64,000 nt of DNA, taken from Chloroflexota bacterium (GTDB taxonomy: Bacteria > Chloroflexota > Anaerolineae > SpSt-313). Shown here one piece after another: positions 7,700 through 15,262 of the stretch (positions are counted from its first letter, which is position 1; each line of letters begins with the position of its first letter). Location of the stretch: the NCBI GenBank assembly GCA_029553955.1, contig JAKPJZ010000121.1, forward strand, positions 49,763 through 113,762. The letters are read 5' to 3'. The notes below the pieces were generated by a model. That model did not search any database and was not told the origin of the DNA. It saw only the letters and a list, made by a program, of their open reading frames with translations. Made by a program: the position numbers and the translations under genes.

Positions 7700-9237
7700 A
7701 CTGCTCCTGGAAAGATGCGGAGGCCCAGCGCTTCGCCGAAGGCAGCCTCGACCCCGAGCGCCAGGCGGCTTTCGACGCTCACCTCGAGGGCTGCGCCGTG
7801 TGCCGGGCGCGGGTGGCCGAGGCGCAGCGCGTGGAGGGCCTGCTGCGCGCCGGCATCACGCCTGTGGCCGCACCGGTGACACTGGCCTCGCGGGTGGCCA
7901 GCGCCACGGCGGCCGAGCGCGAGGGCCGGCGGGCACGCAGAGGTCTGCTCGTCTTCGGCCGGCGGTTCTCGCCGGCACTGGTGGGCGTAGCCGCGGCGCT
8001 CGTCTTGGCGGTGGCCGCCTACACCGTGGCGCCGGGGGCCGTGCTGGCGCTGGCGCAGCGCGTGCTGTTCTTCGTGCCGGGCCTGGGCATCAAGCCGGCC
8101 GGCGACAGCACGCTCGTGGCCACCGCGCCGGTATCGGTGCCGAGCGGCGCTCTGACCTTCACCGTCGAGGCGCTGCTGTCGGACGGCACCAAGACGACGG
8201 TCAAGTTCAGGCTCGCCGGCCTGCCCGGCGGCAAACAGGGCTGGAGCTCGCAGCCGCCCAAGGACCGCGTGCCGGTGCTGCGCGACGCCGCGGGACGCGA
8301 GTACGGCATGACCGGCGGCTTTCAGGGCGTCGGCGGCAGCATGGCGGAGAATGTCGTCGAGGGCGAGTTTGGCTTTGCACCACTGCCGGGCGATCTGCGC
8401 AGCATCGACGTGATCATGCCGCTCGACTACCTGGTGCCCGCGGCCGTCGTGCCCGGGGCTGACCAGCAGAGCCTGGTAGCCCAGGTTCGCCTGGCGCCGC
8501 CGGCTGAGAGCGGCTTGCCGGCGGCCACGCCCCAGGGCGCGCAGGCCACGGCCAACGGCGTCACCCTGCGCGTAGCGGCGAGTAGCCTGGAGGCCGGCCG
8601 TACGGTGGTGTTGGTGGAGGGCGAAACCGAAGGCATGGCCCGCGTGACCATGCTGGGCAGACCGGGCGACGACTCGGCCGCCGCGGCTGCCCTGCGCGAC
8701 GACCGCGGGCGGACCTACCCGCTGGCGCCCGAGGGTGACGGCACGACAGTGGTCGGCAATCCGTTCCACAAGGATCTCTACTTTGCACCCGTGGCACCTG
8801 GGGCCGGCCGGTTCACCCTGAACGTCGCCGCTGTGCAGGTGATGGAGAGCGCGGCGACGAGCGTGACCATCCCACTGGAAGGACACAAGGCCGGCGAAAC
8901 CTTTGCCCTCGACCGCGCCATAGACCTGGGCGGGCACCAGGTCGTGCTCACATCGGCGCGGCTGGGGAGCGATCAACTGCCGGGCCAGGAGCCGCAGACG
9001 TGGCTGTACGTCAGCGTGGACCTCGGCCTGACGGCGGATGGACGCACGCTCTGGTCCTTCAGTGCCCGGCGAGCGAGCGGCGATGGGTCCTCGATGTGGA
9101 GCTATGGCACGGGCGAGGGCGACCGCTTCTTCGGCGTGCCGGTCGGGCCGGGCGACAAGAGCGTGACTATCGATCTGCACAGCCCCATCGTCGTCGTCGA
9201 AGGCCCGTGGGAGGTCAGCTTCCCAGCCGGGCAGTAG
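7696..9237 (+). CDS. Anti-sigma factor with zf-HC2 domain and large extracytoplasmic region
   Basis: 513 residues starting at an ATG that overlaps the sigma-factor stop. The N-terminus has the zinc-binding anti-sigma signature with His29, Cys33 and Cys36 (HLEGCAVC). One hydrophobic segment at about residues 95-115 would cross the membrane. The remaining 390 residues look like beta-rich extracytoplasmic sequence, with a tandem stretch resembling DUF4179-type anti-sigma C-termini; I cannot assign it firmly. The likely job is to hold the sigma factor inactive until an envelope signal is received. The outer domain is much larger than in simple anti-sigma factors, so it may itself sense a ligand or wall stress. 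Confidence 0.88.
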   Translation: MNCSWKDAEAQRFAEGSLDPERQAAFDAHLEGCAVCRARVAEAQRVEGLLRAGITPVAAPVTLASRVASATAAEREGRRARRGLLVFGRRFSPALVGVAAALVLAVAAYTVAPGAVLALAQRVLFFVPGLGIKPAGDSTLVATAPVSVPSGALTFTVEALLSDGTKTTVKFRLAGLPGGKQGWSSQPPKDRVPVLRDAAGREYGMTGGFQGVGGSMAENVVEGEFGFAPLPGDLRSIDVIMPLDYLVPAAVVPGADQQSLVAQVRLAPPAESGLPAATPQGAQATANGVTLRVAASSLEAGRTVVLVEGETEGMARVTMLGRPGDDSAAAAALRDDRGRTYPLAPEGDGTTVVGNPFHKDLYFAPVAPGAGRFTLNVAAVQVMESAATSVTIPLEGHKAGETFALDRAIDLGGHQVVLTSARLGSDQLPGQEPQTWLYVSVDLGLTADGRTLWSFSARRASGDGSSMWSYGTGEGDRFFGVPVGPGDKSVTIDLHSPIVVVEGPWEVSFPAGQ

Positions 9238-9288
9238 CGTACCAATCAGACGTTTGTCGTGCGGCGCAAGCGGGGGTGAGGTCGCTCC

Positions 9289-9756
9289 TCACCCCCAGCG
9301 CCTCCGCCTCGGGATGCCGAGCTCACGCAAAGCATCCTCCCAGGCGCCCCGCATCACCAGGTAGGATGGCATCCTGTCTCTGGCCTCAGCCGCAGAGAAC
9401 TCGGGGTCGAGGTAGCGCAGCTTGAGCAGCGCACGAATATCCCTCGCCTTTTGCGCTGCTGTGGTCTTGGCCACCCGGAAGTGCCGGGCGATATCCTGAG
9501 GGGAGATGCGGGGCTCGGGCCTGCGGCCGAACAAAACGTTGAGCTGCGCCAGGGTGCAGATGACTCCTGCCGCCCACACATCGGGCCGGCCCTGCAGGAA
9601 GGGCACGACCCGCTTGCGCCCCAGCTTGTCTACGAGGTTGCCGGCCAGTGGCACGTACTCCTCGGTCAGGTAGCGCCGGCAAAAGTCGGCCGTGGCATAC
9701 TTGAGCTCCTCACGGATGGCTTGAATCCGCTGCCTGTCCTCTTGGCTATATGGCAT
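9289..9756 (-). CDS. DUF6398-like protein
   Basis: 155 residues, probably cytosolic. The central part (AAGVICTLAQLNVLFG, then a helix-turn-helix-like PQDIARHFRVAKTTAAQKARDIRALLKL) resembles DUF6398, a family of unknown function whose C-terminus looks like a DNA-binding helix pair. The frame is open upstream to 9951, but ATG 9756 is chosen because GGAGG lies a few bases before it and the upstream residues look like non-coding translation. It faces the anti-sigma gene convergently. Confidence 0.75.
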   Translation of the reverse strand: MPYSQEDRQRIQAIREELKYATADFCRRYLTEEYVPLAGNLVDKLGRKRVVPFLQGRPDVWAAGVICTLAQLNVLFGRRPEPRISPQDIARHFRVAKTTAAQKARDIRALLKLRYLDPEFSAAEARDRMPSYLVMRGAWEDALRELGIPRRRRWG

Positions 9757-9928
9757 AGCACCCTCCATTGCTGTGGTCACATCCATCCCCATCTGTAGCC
9801 CCTGACATTGTAGGCCCCGTGAGGCAAGCTGTCGACTGCACAGGGATAGCCTTCGTGATGAAGAGAGTCGTCGCAATCGCGCCGCGCCCGAAGCCATGGA
9901 CGCGACAATCCTCCCACGTGCAGACCGT

Positions 9929-10090
9929 AGCCTAGCCCCAATACCGTTCAAATAGGGCGGCGCGCTGGCCGCGGTAGCCCGAGGCTCCCGTGGTAAGCCT
10001 CGGGCAGCCCCGCGGCGTGCGCGCGCTGTGGCGCTATTTGAACGGCATTGAGCCTAGCCCCCCTTGGCCGCCGCAGGCGGCTTCGTGGGC
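9929..10090. repeat. Composite inverted repeat with GTAGCCTAGCCCC half-elements
   Basis: A half-element GTAGCCTAGCCCC at about 9928 and another at 10051-10080 flank the pair CCGTTCAAATAG (9944) and CTATTTGAACGG (about 10034). Inside these is a smaller GCCCGAGGCT/AGCCTCGGGC hairpin. The repeats are nested and no coding frame is supported. Confidence 0.65.
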
Positions 10091-10156
10091 GTCGGTCTCC
10101 GCCCGTGTCAGGATAATGCCTGCCAGCCATGGCGACAATCCCATCGTGACCACGGC

Positions 10157-10207
10157 GTAGCCTAGCCCCCCTTGGCCGCCTGCGGCGGCCAAGGGGGGCT
10201 AGGCTAC
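10157..10207. repeat. Perfect palindrome, GTAGCCTAGCCCC family
   Basis: Two perfect 24-nt arms with a TGC loop. The arm reads GTAGCCTAGCCCC and then a TTGGCCGCC end. Relatives lie near 10051, 26483, 38458, 39848 and 49718. Confidence 0.9.
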
Positions 10208-10342
10208 GGTGCCCCGCCGCGTTTTCAGATCAGCCTCTACGCCCGCCCTGCGGGCAGAGTCACGGATGAGAACAGCGGACGCCGTTTTCTCGGCAAGGGC
10301 ACTCACAATGACAGACTGAACAGCTAACCGGAGCCGCGGCGC

Positions 10343-10371
10343 TTGCAGCAGGCTTGCTCACGTGCTACAAT
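10343..10371 (+). promoter_or_regulatory. Promoter for the endonuclease III homologue
   Basis: TTGCAG 10343-10348, a 17-nt spacer and TACAAT 10366-10371 with an extended -10 TG. Its position rules out translation from the most upstream frame-opening codon at 10354. Confidence 0.6.
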
Positions 10372-10413
10372 CCGCTCAGGCATAGTTCACTGCCCTGGAA
10401 GGAACCCGACAGG

Positions 10414-11181
10414 TTGCGAGTCTGCGATGGCCCGGCGGGGGCCGATATCCCGCCTGAAGAACTGGAGGCCCTGCGCGCCAAGCTGCTAGAGGTGTACCGG
10501 CGCCTGGTGCGCGTCTTTGGCACGCCCGAGCGCACGGGGCACCTCGACCCGGTGAGCGAGTTGGTCTCGACCATCCTGAGCCAGAACACTTCCGATACCA
10601 ACCGCGATCGCGCTTTTGCGCGCCTGCGCGCCCGCTTCCCCACCTGGGAGGAGGTGCGCGATGCCGACGTGCGCCAGATCCGCGAGGCCATCCGGCCGGC
10701 GGGGCTCTCGGAGGTCAAGGCGCCGCGCATCAAGCAGGCGCTCCAGATCGTGAGCGAGCAGGCCCAAGGCCGGCTCTCGCTCGACTTTATGAACGACATG
10801 AGCGTGGCCGAGGCCAAGGCCTGGCTGACCGCGATCAAGGGCGTGGGCCCCAAGACGGCCGCCATCATCCTGCTCTTCTCCTTCGGCCGGCCCGCCTTCC
10901 CGGTCGACACGCACATCCACCGGGTGGGCAAGCGCCTGGCGCTCATCGGGGCGCGCGTCTCGCGTGAAAAGGCGCACGGCATCTTTGAGGCGCTGATCCC
11001 GCCGGAGCTCTACTACCCGGCGCACATCGACATCATCCGCCACGGGCGCGAGATTTGCCACGCGCAGCAGCCGCGCTGCGAGGTCTGCCCCCTGCGCGAC
11101 CTCTGCTGCTACTATGCGACCTGTGTGGAGCGAACGGTGAGCGGCCCGCCTTCGCTGTGCGGGGGGACGAGTGATGCGTGA
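10414..11181 (+). CDS. nth: Endonuclease III-like HhH-GPD DNA glycosylase with 4Fe-4S cluster
   Basis: 255 residues of the HhH-GPD superfamily, excising damaged bases in base-excision repair. The hairpin-helix-hairpin GVGPKTAA carries the catalytic Lys (147), and VDTHIHRV carries the catalytic Asp (165). The C-terminal cluster ligands follow Cys-X6-Cys-X2-Cys-X5-Cys (CHAQQPRCEVCPLRDLC). TTG 10414 is chosen because GGAAGGA lies 10 nt upstream and the promoter ends at 10371; no ATG is available. The last residues (about GTSDA) are encoded by the heptamer repeat that follows. Exact lesion specificity is not visible, and an archaeal-type or UVEN-like paralogue is possible. Confidence 0.9.
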   Translation: MRVCDGPAGADIPPEELEALRAKLLEVYRRLVRVFGTPERTGHLDPVSELVSTILSQNTSDTNRDRAFARLRARFPTWEEVRDADVRQIREAIRPAGLSEVKAPRIKQALQIVSEQAQGRLSLDFMNDMSVAEAKAWLTAIKGVGPKTAAIILLFSFGRPAFPVDTHIHRVGKRLALIGARVSREKAHGIFEALIPPELYYPAHIDIIRHGREICHAQQPRCEVCPLRDLCCYYATCVERTVSGPPSLCGGTSDA

Positions 11182-11318
11182 TGCGTAATGCGTGATGCGT
11201 GATGCGTGATGCGTAACCCTTCTCACACGCACGCGTATCGCGCCCAGCAGCATCATTCGCCGTGGACCGACCTTTACGTATTACGCAGTACGCATTACGC
11301 ATCCCGCATCACGTGTCA
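11171..11318. repeat. Heptamer hairpin repeat (GCGTAAT/GCGTGAT), copy 2
   Basis: Left arm 11171-11216 consists of head-to-tail GCGTGAT/GCGTAAT heptamers and right arm 11274-11318 of their complement. The stop codon of the upstream gene lies inside the left arm. Confidence 0.8.
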
Positions 11319-11335
11319 CCGAGAGGAGTTGGACC

Positions 11336-11848
11336 ATGGGACAAGGAAAGACCTTCGGCCTCATCCTCATCGTTGCCGGGCTGGTCATTGGCCTCGCCGC
11401 TGGGGGCTGGCTGAGCATGGCGCTCGCCTCCGGGCAGATGGCGTCGGGCGGGTTCGCCCTGGGCCTGGCGCTCGTGGCCATCATCGTCCTGCCCTTCTTC
11501 GCCGTTGGAGCTGTCATGCTGGTGCGCGGCGCCGCCGAGGGCCGCGACATGGCCCGCGTGGCCCAGGAGCGCCGGCTGTTGAACATGGTGCTCACCCAGG
11601 GCCGGCTGGCCGTGGCCGACGCCGCGCTGGAACTGAACGTCTCGCGCGACCAGGTCAGGGCCTACATCTATGACCTCGTCGGCAAGGGCCTCTTCACCGG
11701 CTACATCAGGTGGGAAGAGGGCATCCTCTACGCCCGCGACGCGGGCGAGATGCGCACCAACAAGTGCCCCAACTGCGGCGGCGAGCGCGAGCTCGTCGGC
11801 AAGGGCATCGTCCGCTGCCCCTACTGCGGCTCCGAGCTGTTCTTGTAG
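11336..11848 (+). CDS. Membrane protein with winged-helix-like and zinc-ribbon domains
   Basis: 170 residues. Two hydrophobic segments (about 8-28 and 38-62) are followed by a basic helical stretch. A region resembling a winged helix (LNMVLTQGRLAVADAALELNVSRDQVRAYI at about 81-110) comes next. The protein ends in a zinc ribbon with CPNCGG and CPYCGS pairs. GAGAGGAG precedes ATG 11336. The layout suggests a membrane-anchored cytosolic domain that binds nucleic acid or protein. I do not recognise a named family. Confidence 0.75.
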   Translation: MGQGKTFGLILIVAGLVIGLAAGGWLSMALASGQMASGGFALGLALVAIIVLPFFAVGAVMLVRGAAEGRDMARVAQERRLLNMVLTQGRLAVADAALELNVSRDQVRAYIYDLVGKGLFTGYIRWEEGILYARDAGEMRTNKCPNCGGERELVGKGIVRCPYCGSELFL

Positions 11849-11860
11849 GCATGCGGGGGG

Positions 11861-11966
11861 GGGGCTTCACCGCAGAGGCGCAGAGACGCGAAGGGAACGC
11901 AAAGAAAAGATGATCTCTTCACCTTGGCGCCCTCTTCGCGTCTTTGCGCCTTTGCGGTGAAGCCCC
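11861..11966. repeat. Inverted repeat, CCGCAGAGG family, copy 1
   Basis: Arms 11861-11893 and 11934-11966 are 33 nt each with two mismatches and contain TTCACCGCAGAGGCGCAGAG. Relatives occur at 15080 and 57317. Confidence 0.85.
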
Positions 11967-11989
11967 CGTGGTTCCTCATGGAGGGCGCC

Positions 11990-12547
11990 ATGGGCGAGAG
12001 TGCTTCACCCGTGCCTGGACCGTACACGACCGTGCTGGTGGCGGTGCTCAAGTCGCCGCGCGACCTGAAACTCGCCCGCGAGCAGCACTGGTATCGCATC
12101 CCCGTGAGCAAGCTGCCCACGCGGGCCATCGGCGCGCCCATCCTGGCCTTCTACCAGCCCAAAGCCTTCGGCGAGGAGCGCTGGGCGGTGCGCTATTATG
12201 CGCTCGCCGAGCGCTGGGCCGAGGCGCGGCGCATCGACCTCCTCCCCAACGAGCCCGACCACCCCAACGCCCACGAGCGCTACTACCAGGTGTGGCTCGG
12301 CCCGATGCAGGCCCTGCCCCACCCCATTGCCAGCCGGCGCTGGCGCCGCATCGCCTTCATCGTCACCCACTGGCAACGCCTGCTCGACGCCGAGGCCGTT
12401 GAGGATCTGCTGCACGGCTCCATCTGGGACGAATCGCTCTGGCAGGCCATGCGCAACCTCGGCTATCTCGCCGAGCACGTGCTGCGCGAACTGCGTGGCC
12501 GGTTCCCTCCAGTGGAGAGAATAAGCCACAGAGGCCACGAAGGCTAG
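11990..12547 (+). CDS. Uncharacterised conserved protein
   Basis: 185 residues, soluble, without a family name that I can give. It begins with a strand-rich stretch (YTTVLVAVLKSPRDLKLAREQHWYRIPV, read in parts) that I have seen in hypothetical proteins of Chloroflexota and Cyanobacteria, and is rich in Trp, Tyr and Arg. ATG 11990 is preferred because GGAGG ends 5 nt before it; an in-frame ATG at 11978 is possible. The last residues, about RISHRGHEG, are encoded by a CACAGAGGCCACGAAGG repeat, so the natural C-terminus may once have been different. Confidence 0.65.
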   Translation: MGESASPVPGPYTTVLVAVLKSPRDLKLAREQHWYRIPVSKLPTRAIGAPILAFYQPKAFGEERWAVRYYALAERWAEARRIDLLPNEPDHPNAHERYYQVWLGPMQALPHPIASRRWRRIAFIVTHWQRLLDAEAVEDLLHGSIWDESLWQAMRNLGYLAEHVLRELRGRFPPVERISHRGHEG

Positions 12548-12695
12548 TGAGCATGAAACCCCTGGTGTCCTTCGTGGTGAATACCCGGGGGTCTATCCCA
12601 CAGTTGTGGGGCACCCGGGTGCCGGGCCGGGTTCGTGCGAAGCTCAAGAGCCGGTCACCAACGATGATGGGATATACCCAATACCCGGCGCGCGC
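12548..12695. other. Intergenic region with repeat remnants
   Basis: Contains GTCCTTCGTGG, complementary to the CCACGAAGG at the end of the upstream gene, and a CACCCGGGTGCC palindrome near 12609. No gene is seen. Confidence 0.5.
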
Positions 12696-12723
12696 TTGCA
12701 AAACGCGGGGCATGATGTACAAT
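12696..12723 (+). promoter_or_regulatory. Promoter for the YccF gene
   Basis: TTGCAA 12696-12701 and TACAAT 12718-12723, spaced 16 nt. The next gene starts at 12841. Confidence 0.5.
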
Positions 12724-12840
12724 AAGAGATGAGGGGCGTGCATCGCCAGGCGCAACCCGGCCGGCTGCGGGCGCGTATAGAGCCAGGGGAGTATCGCCTG
12801 CCACGGGCTGCGTGGCGCTCGCGTGTCGGGGGGTGTCTCG

Positions 12841-13254
12841 ATGGTTATGCAACCGCATCGTCCGTTCCTGGTCCGCGCCCTCTACTTTGTGCTCATCGGC
12901 TGGTGGCTCGCCTGGTTGTGGATCAACGGTGCTTGGGTCCTCATCGCATCGGTCATCGGCCTCCCCTTGGGGCTGTGGATGCTGAACCGCGTGCCTCAGG
13001 TGCTGACGCTCAAACCCATGGCCGTCGAGGCCGAGGTGCGCGGCTACGGGCCATACGCCCACGTGCGCACCCATTCAGTAAACCAGCCCGGCTGGCTTGT
13101 GCGCCTGATCTACTTTTTGCTCATCGGTTGGTGGCTCAGTCTTGTCTGGGCCAACGTGGCCTGGGCGCTGTGCGTCAGCATCATCGGCCTGCCGCTGGGC
13201 GTGATCATGTTCAACTATTTGCCGGCGGTGACTACGCTGATGCGAACGGCGTGA
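12841..13254 (+). CDS. YccF-domain inner-membrane protein
   Basis: 137 residues carrying two copies of the YccF membrane domain (PF03733). Each copy has an LIGWWLxxxWxNxAW stretch followed by a hydrophobic IGLPLG helix (about residues 10-50 and 85-125). The family is widespread and of unknown function. GGGGGGTG lies just before ATG 12841; an upstream GTG at 12823 would be unlinked from it. Next come a helical protein and an SPFH protein on the same strand, so these may form a membrane-stress group. Confidence 0.88.
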   Translation: MVMQPHRPFLVRALYFVLIGWWLAWLWINGAWVLIASVIGLPLGLWMLNRVPQVLTLKPMAVEAEVRGYGPYAHVRTHSVNQPGWLVRLIYFLLIGWWLSLVWANVAWALCVSIIGLPLGVIMFNYLPAVTTLMRTA

Positions 13255-13319
13255 ATCGCTTACACCGACACACGAGGAAAGAACAGCCAGCCTGCCCGAG
13301 TTCACAAGGAGGAACAACT

Positions 13320-13841
13320 ATGGATGACCCCATCCGCCGCGCCATCGCCGACTCGCAGAGTGGCTTTGAGAAGCTGCTGGCCAGCATCCCAGGCTACAAA
13401 GGCTACAAGCAGAAGGAGCTGCGTCGCGAGGCCGACAAGCGGCTGCGCATGCACCTGGCCGGGTGCTTTGACGAGGCGCGCCGCCACCTGTTGGGCGCGA
13501 TGGAGCAGATCACCAGCTCCGGGCGCCTCGAAGAGACGGCGGCGCTGCAGAAATCGAACATGAGACTGCAGTTGCTCATCGACCGCCTGCGCACGGCCAC
13601 CTATGGCTATGCGGGCTGGTTCGACGCCGTCAACATCGAGCAGGAAGAGCTGGACCGGCTCTACGCCTTTGACAGTGCCTTGGCCTCGGGGGTTGACCGG
13701 GTCAACGAGGTTGTTGCCAAGATCGTCGGCCAGGCGGCCGCCGGCGAGAGCACCGCCGCCGAGGCCCGCGCCCTGGCTGCCATGCTGGAGGAGCTCAACG
13801 ACACTTTCAGCCGCCGCAGCGAAGCGATCATCGGCGAGTAG
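13320..13841 (+). CDS. Helical protein of unknown function upstream of SPFH gene
   Basis: 173 residues, almost wholly alpha-helical and charged, with long amphipathic stretches suggesting a coiled coil or helical bundle and no membrane segment. AGGAGG at 13307-13312 sets the start at ATG 13320 although the frame is open much further upstream. I do not recognise the family. Its place directly before an SPFH/zinc-ribbon protein is the only functional clue; similar helical proteins accompany SPFH scaffold proteins in other bacteria. Confidence 0.75.
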   Translation: MDDPIRRAIADSQSGFEKLLASIPGYKGYKQKELRREADKRLRMHLAGCFDEARRHLLGAMEQITSSGRLEETAALQKSNMRLQLLIDRLRTATYGYAGWFDAVNIEQEELDRLYAFDSALASGVDRVNEVVAKIVGQAAAGESTAAEARALAAMLEELNDTFSRRSEAIIGE

Positions 13842-13855
13842 CAGAGGCTAGAGGC

Positions 13856-13955
13856 GTTCAGAAGGTCATTGCGAGCGCAGCGAAGCAATCTCCAACTGCG
13901 CTTGCAGAGGCCGGGCTGGAGATTGCTTCGCTGCGCTCGCAATGACCTTCTGAAC
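13856..13955. repeat. Inverted repeat, TGTCATTGCGAG family, copy 2
   Basis: Perfect 39-nt arms, 13856-13894 and 13917-13955, with a 22-nt spacer, between two genes of the same strand. Confidence 0.9.
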
Positions 13956-13990
13956 AGGCAGCAGAGGTTTCATAGAGGAGAGAAGAAGAG

Positions 13991-15037
13991 ATGGCAATCC
14001 TTCAGGTCGTCGAGTACACCGATGCCAGCGGGCAGGAGATTGTGCGCCGCGTGCCAGCGACGGGCTCCGGCGAATTCCGGCTGGGCTCGCAGTGCATCGT
14101 GCGCGAATTCCAGGCCGCGGTCTTTTTCCGCGACGGCAAGGCCCTCGACGTCTTGCCCCCCGGCCGGCACACGCTGACCACGGCCAACATTCCCCTGCTT
14201 GTCAACCTGATCGGCCTCGCCTTTGGCGAGTCGCCGTTCAAGGCCGAGGTCTACTTCGTCAACACGCGCCAGTTCCTGGATCACAAGTGGGGCACGCCCG
14301 AGCCCATCGCCCTGCGCGACCCCGACCTGGGGCTGGTGCGCCTGCGCGCCTTTGGCACGTACGGGTTCGAGATCGCCGATCCACAGCTCTTTGTCAACAA
14401 AATCGTCGGCACCCGTGGCTTCTACGAGACCTCGCAGATCGAGGGCTACCTGCGCAGCATTATCCTCTCCAAGCTCACCGACATGCTGGGTGAGGCGCGC
14501 AAGGGCCTCTTCGACCTGCCGGCCCTGTTCGACGAGATTGCGGCGGGCGTGCAGGCCAAGGTGCGCGACGACATGGCCGCGCTCGGCATCAACCTCAAGG
14601 CGCTCTATGTCAACTCGATCAGCCCCACCGAGGAGACGGCCAAGGCCATCGACGAACGCGCCTCCATGGGCGCCATCGGCGACATGCAGGCCTACATGCA
14701 GTACAAGGCGGCCCGCGCCATGGGCGATGCGGCGCAGTCGGGCGGCGAGGCCGGCGGGCTGACCGGTGCCGGCGTGGGCCTGGGCGCCGGCGTGGGCCTG
14801 GGCGCAGCCATGGCCGGCGCCATCAGCGGGGCCATGCAGGGCGGCCAGCAACAGCAGCAACAAGCAGCCGCCGCCACCATCGCCTGCCCCAACTGCAGGA
14901 CGGCCAACCCAGCCGGCGCCAAGTTCTGCAATAGCTGCGGCACGGCGCTCAGCGGCAAGCGGGCCTGCCCCAAGTGCAACACCGAGAACCCGCCCGACGC
15001 CAAGTTCTGCAATAGCTGCGGCACCAATCTCGGCTAA
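13991..15037 (+). CDS. SPFH-domain protein with C-terminal zinc ribbons
   Basis: 348 residues. The N-terminal 230 are an SPFH/virion-core-like domain of the YdjI type (RREFQ-like strand, LPPGRHTLTTANIPLL, then a helix with IIEIAAGVQAKV character). A Gly/Ala-rich hydrophobic stretch (about 255-285) and a Gln run follow. Two zinc ribbons of the DZANK type finish the protein, each with CPxC...FCNSCG. The family forms membrane-associated oligomeric scaffolds. GGAGAGAAG precedes ATG 13991. It is probably in one unit with the helical protein 5' of it. Confidence 0.9.
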   Translation: MAILQVVEYTDASGQEIVRRVPATGSGEFRLGSQCIVREFQAAVFFRDGKALDVLPPGRHTLTTANIPLLVNLIGLAFGESPFKAEVYFVNTRQFLDHKWGTPEPIALRDPDLGLVRLRAFGTYGFEIADPQLFVNKIVGTRGFYETSQIEGYLRSIILSKLTDMLGEARKGLFDLPALFDEIAAGVQAKVRDDMAALGINLKALYVNSISPTEETAKAIDERASMGAIGDMQAYMQYKAARAMGDAAQSGGEAGGLTGAGVGLGAGVGLGAAMAGAISGAMQGGQQQQQQAAAATIACPNCRTANPAGAKFCNSCGTALSGKRACPKCNTENPPDAKFCNSCGTNLG

Positions 15038-15079
15038 GCGGGACGGGATAACTCACCGCAGAGGACGCAGAGGATCTGG

Positions 15080-15257
15080 AGCACGAAGGACGCGAAGAGG
15101 CGCGAAGGACACGAAGGTAGCCGCACTGGGCCGGCATCTCCATCTGCATGATGTGGCTACAGCAGGAGACAGCATCTGCCGCCGCGCGGCTGCAGCGAGA
15201 TGCGGCCCCTGGGGCGCTGTCTTCGTGTCCTTCGCGCCTCTTCGCGTCCTTCGTGCT
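15080..15257. repeat. Inverted repeat, CCGCAGAGG/CACGAAGG family, copy 2
   Basis: Perfect 37-nt arms, 15080-15116 and 15221-15257, built from GCGAAGGA-like units, about 100 nt apart. It lies between convergent genes. Confidence 0.9.
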
Positions 15258-15262
15258 AGCCC

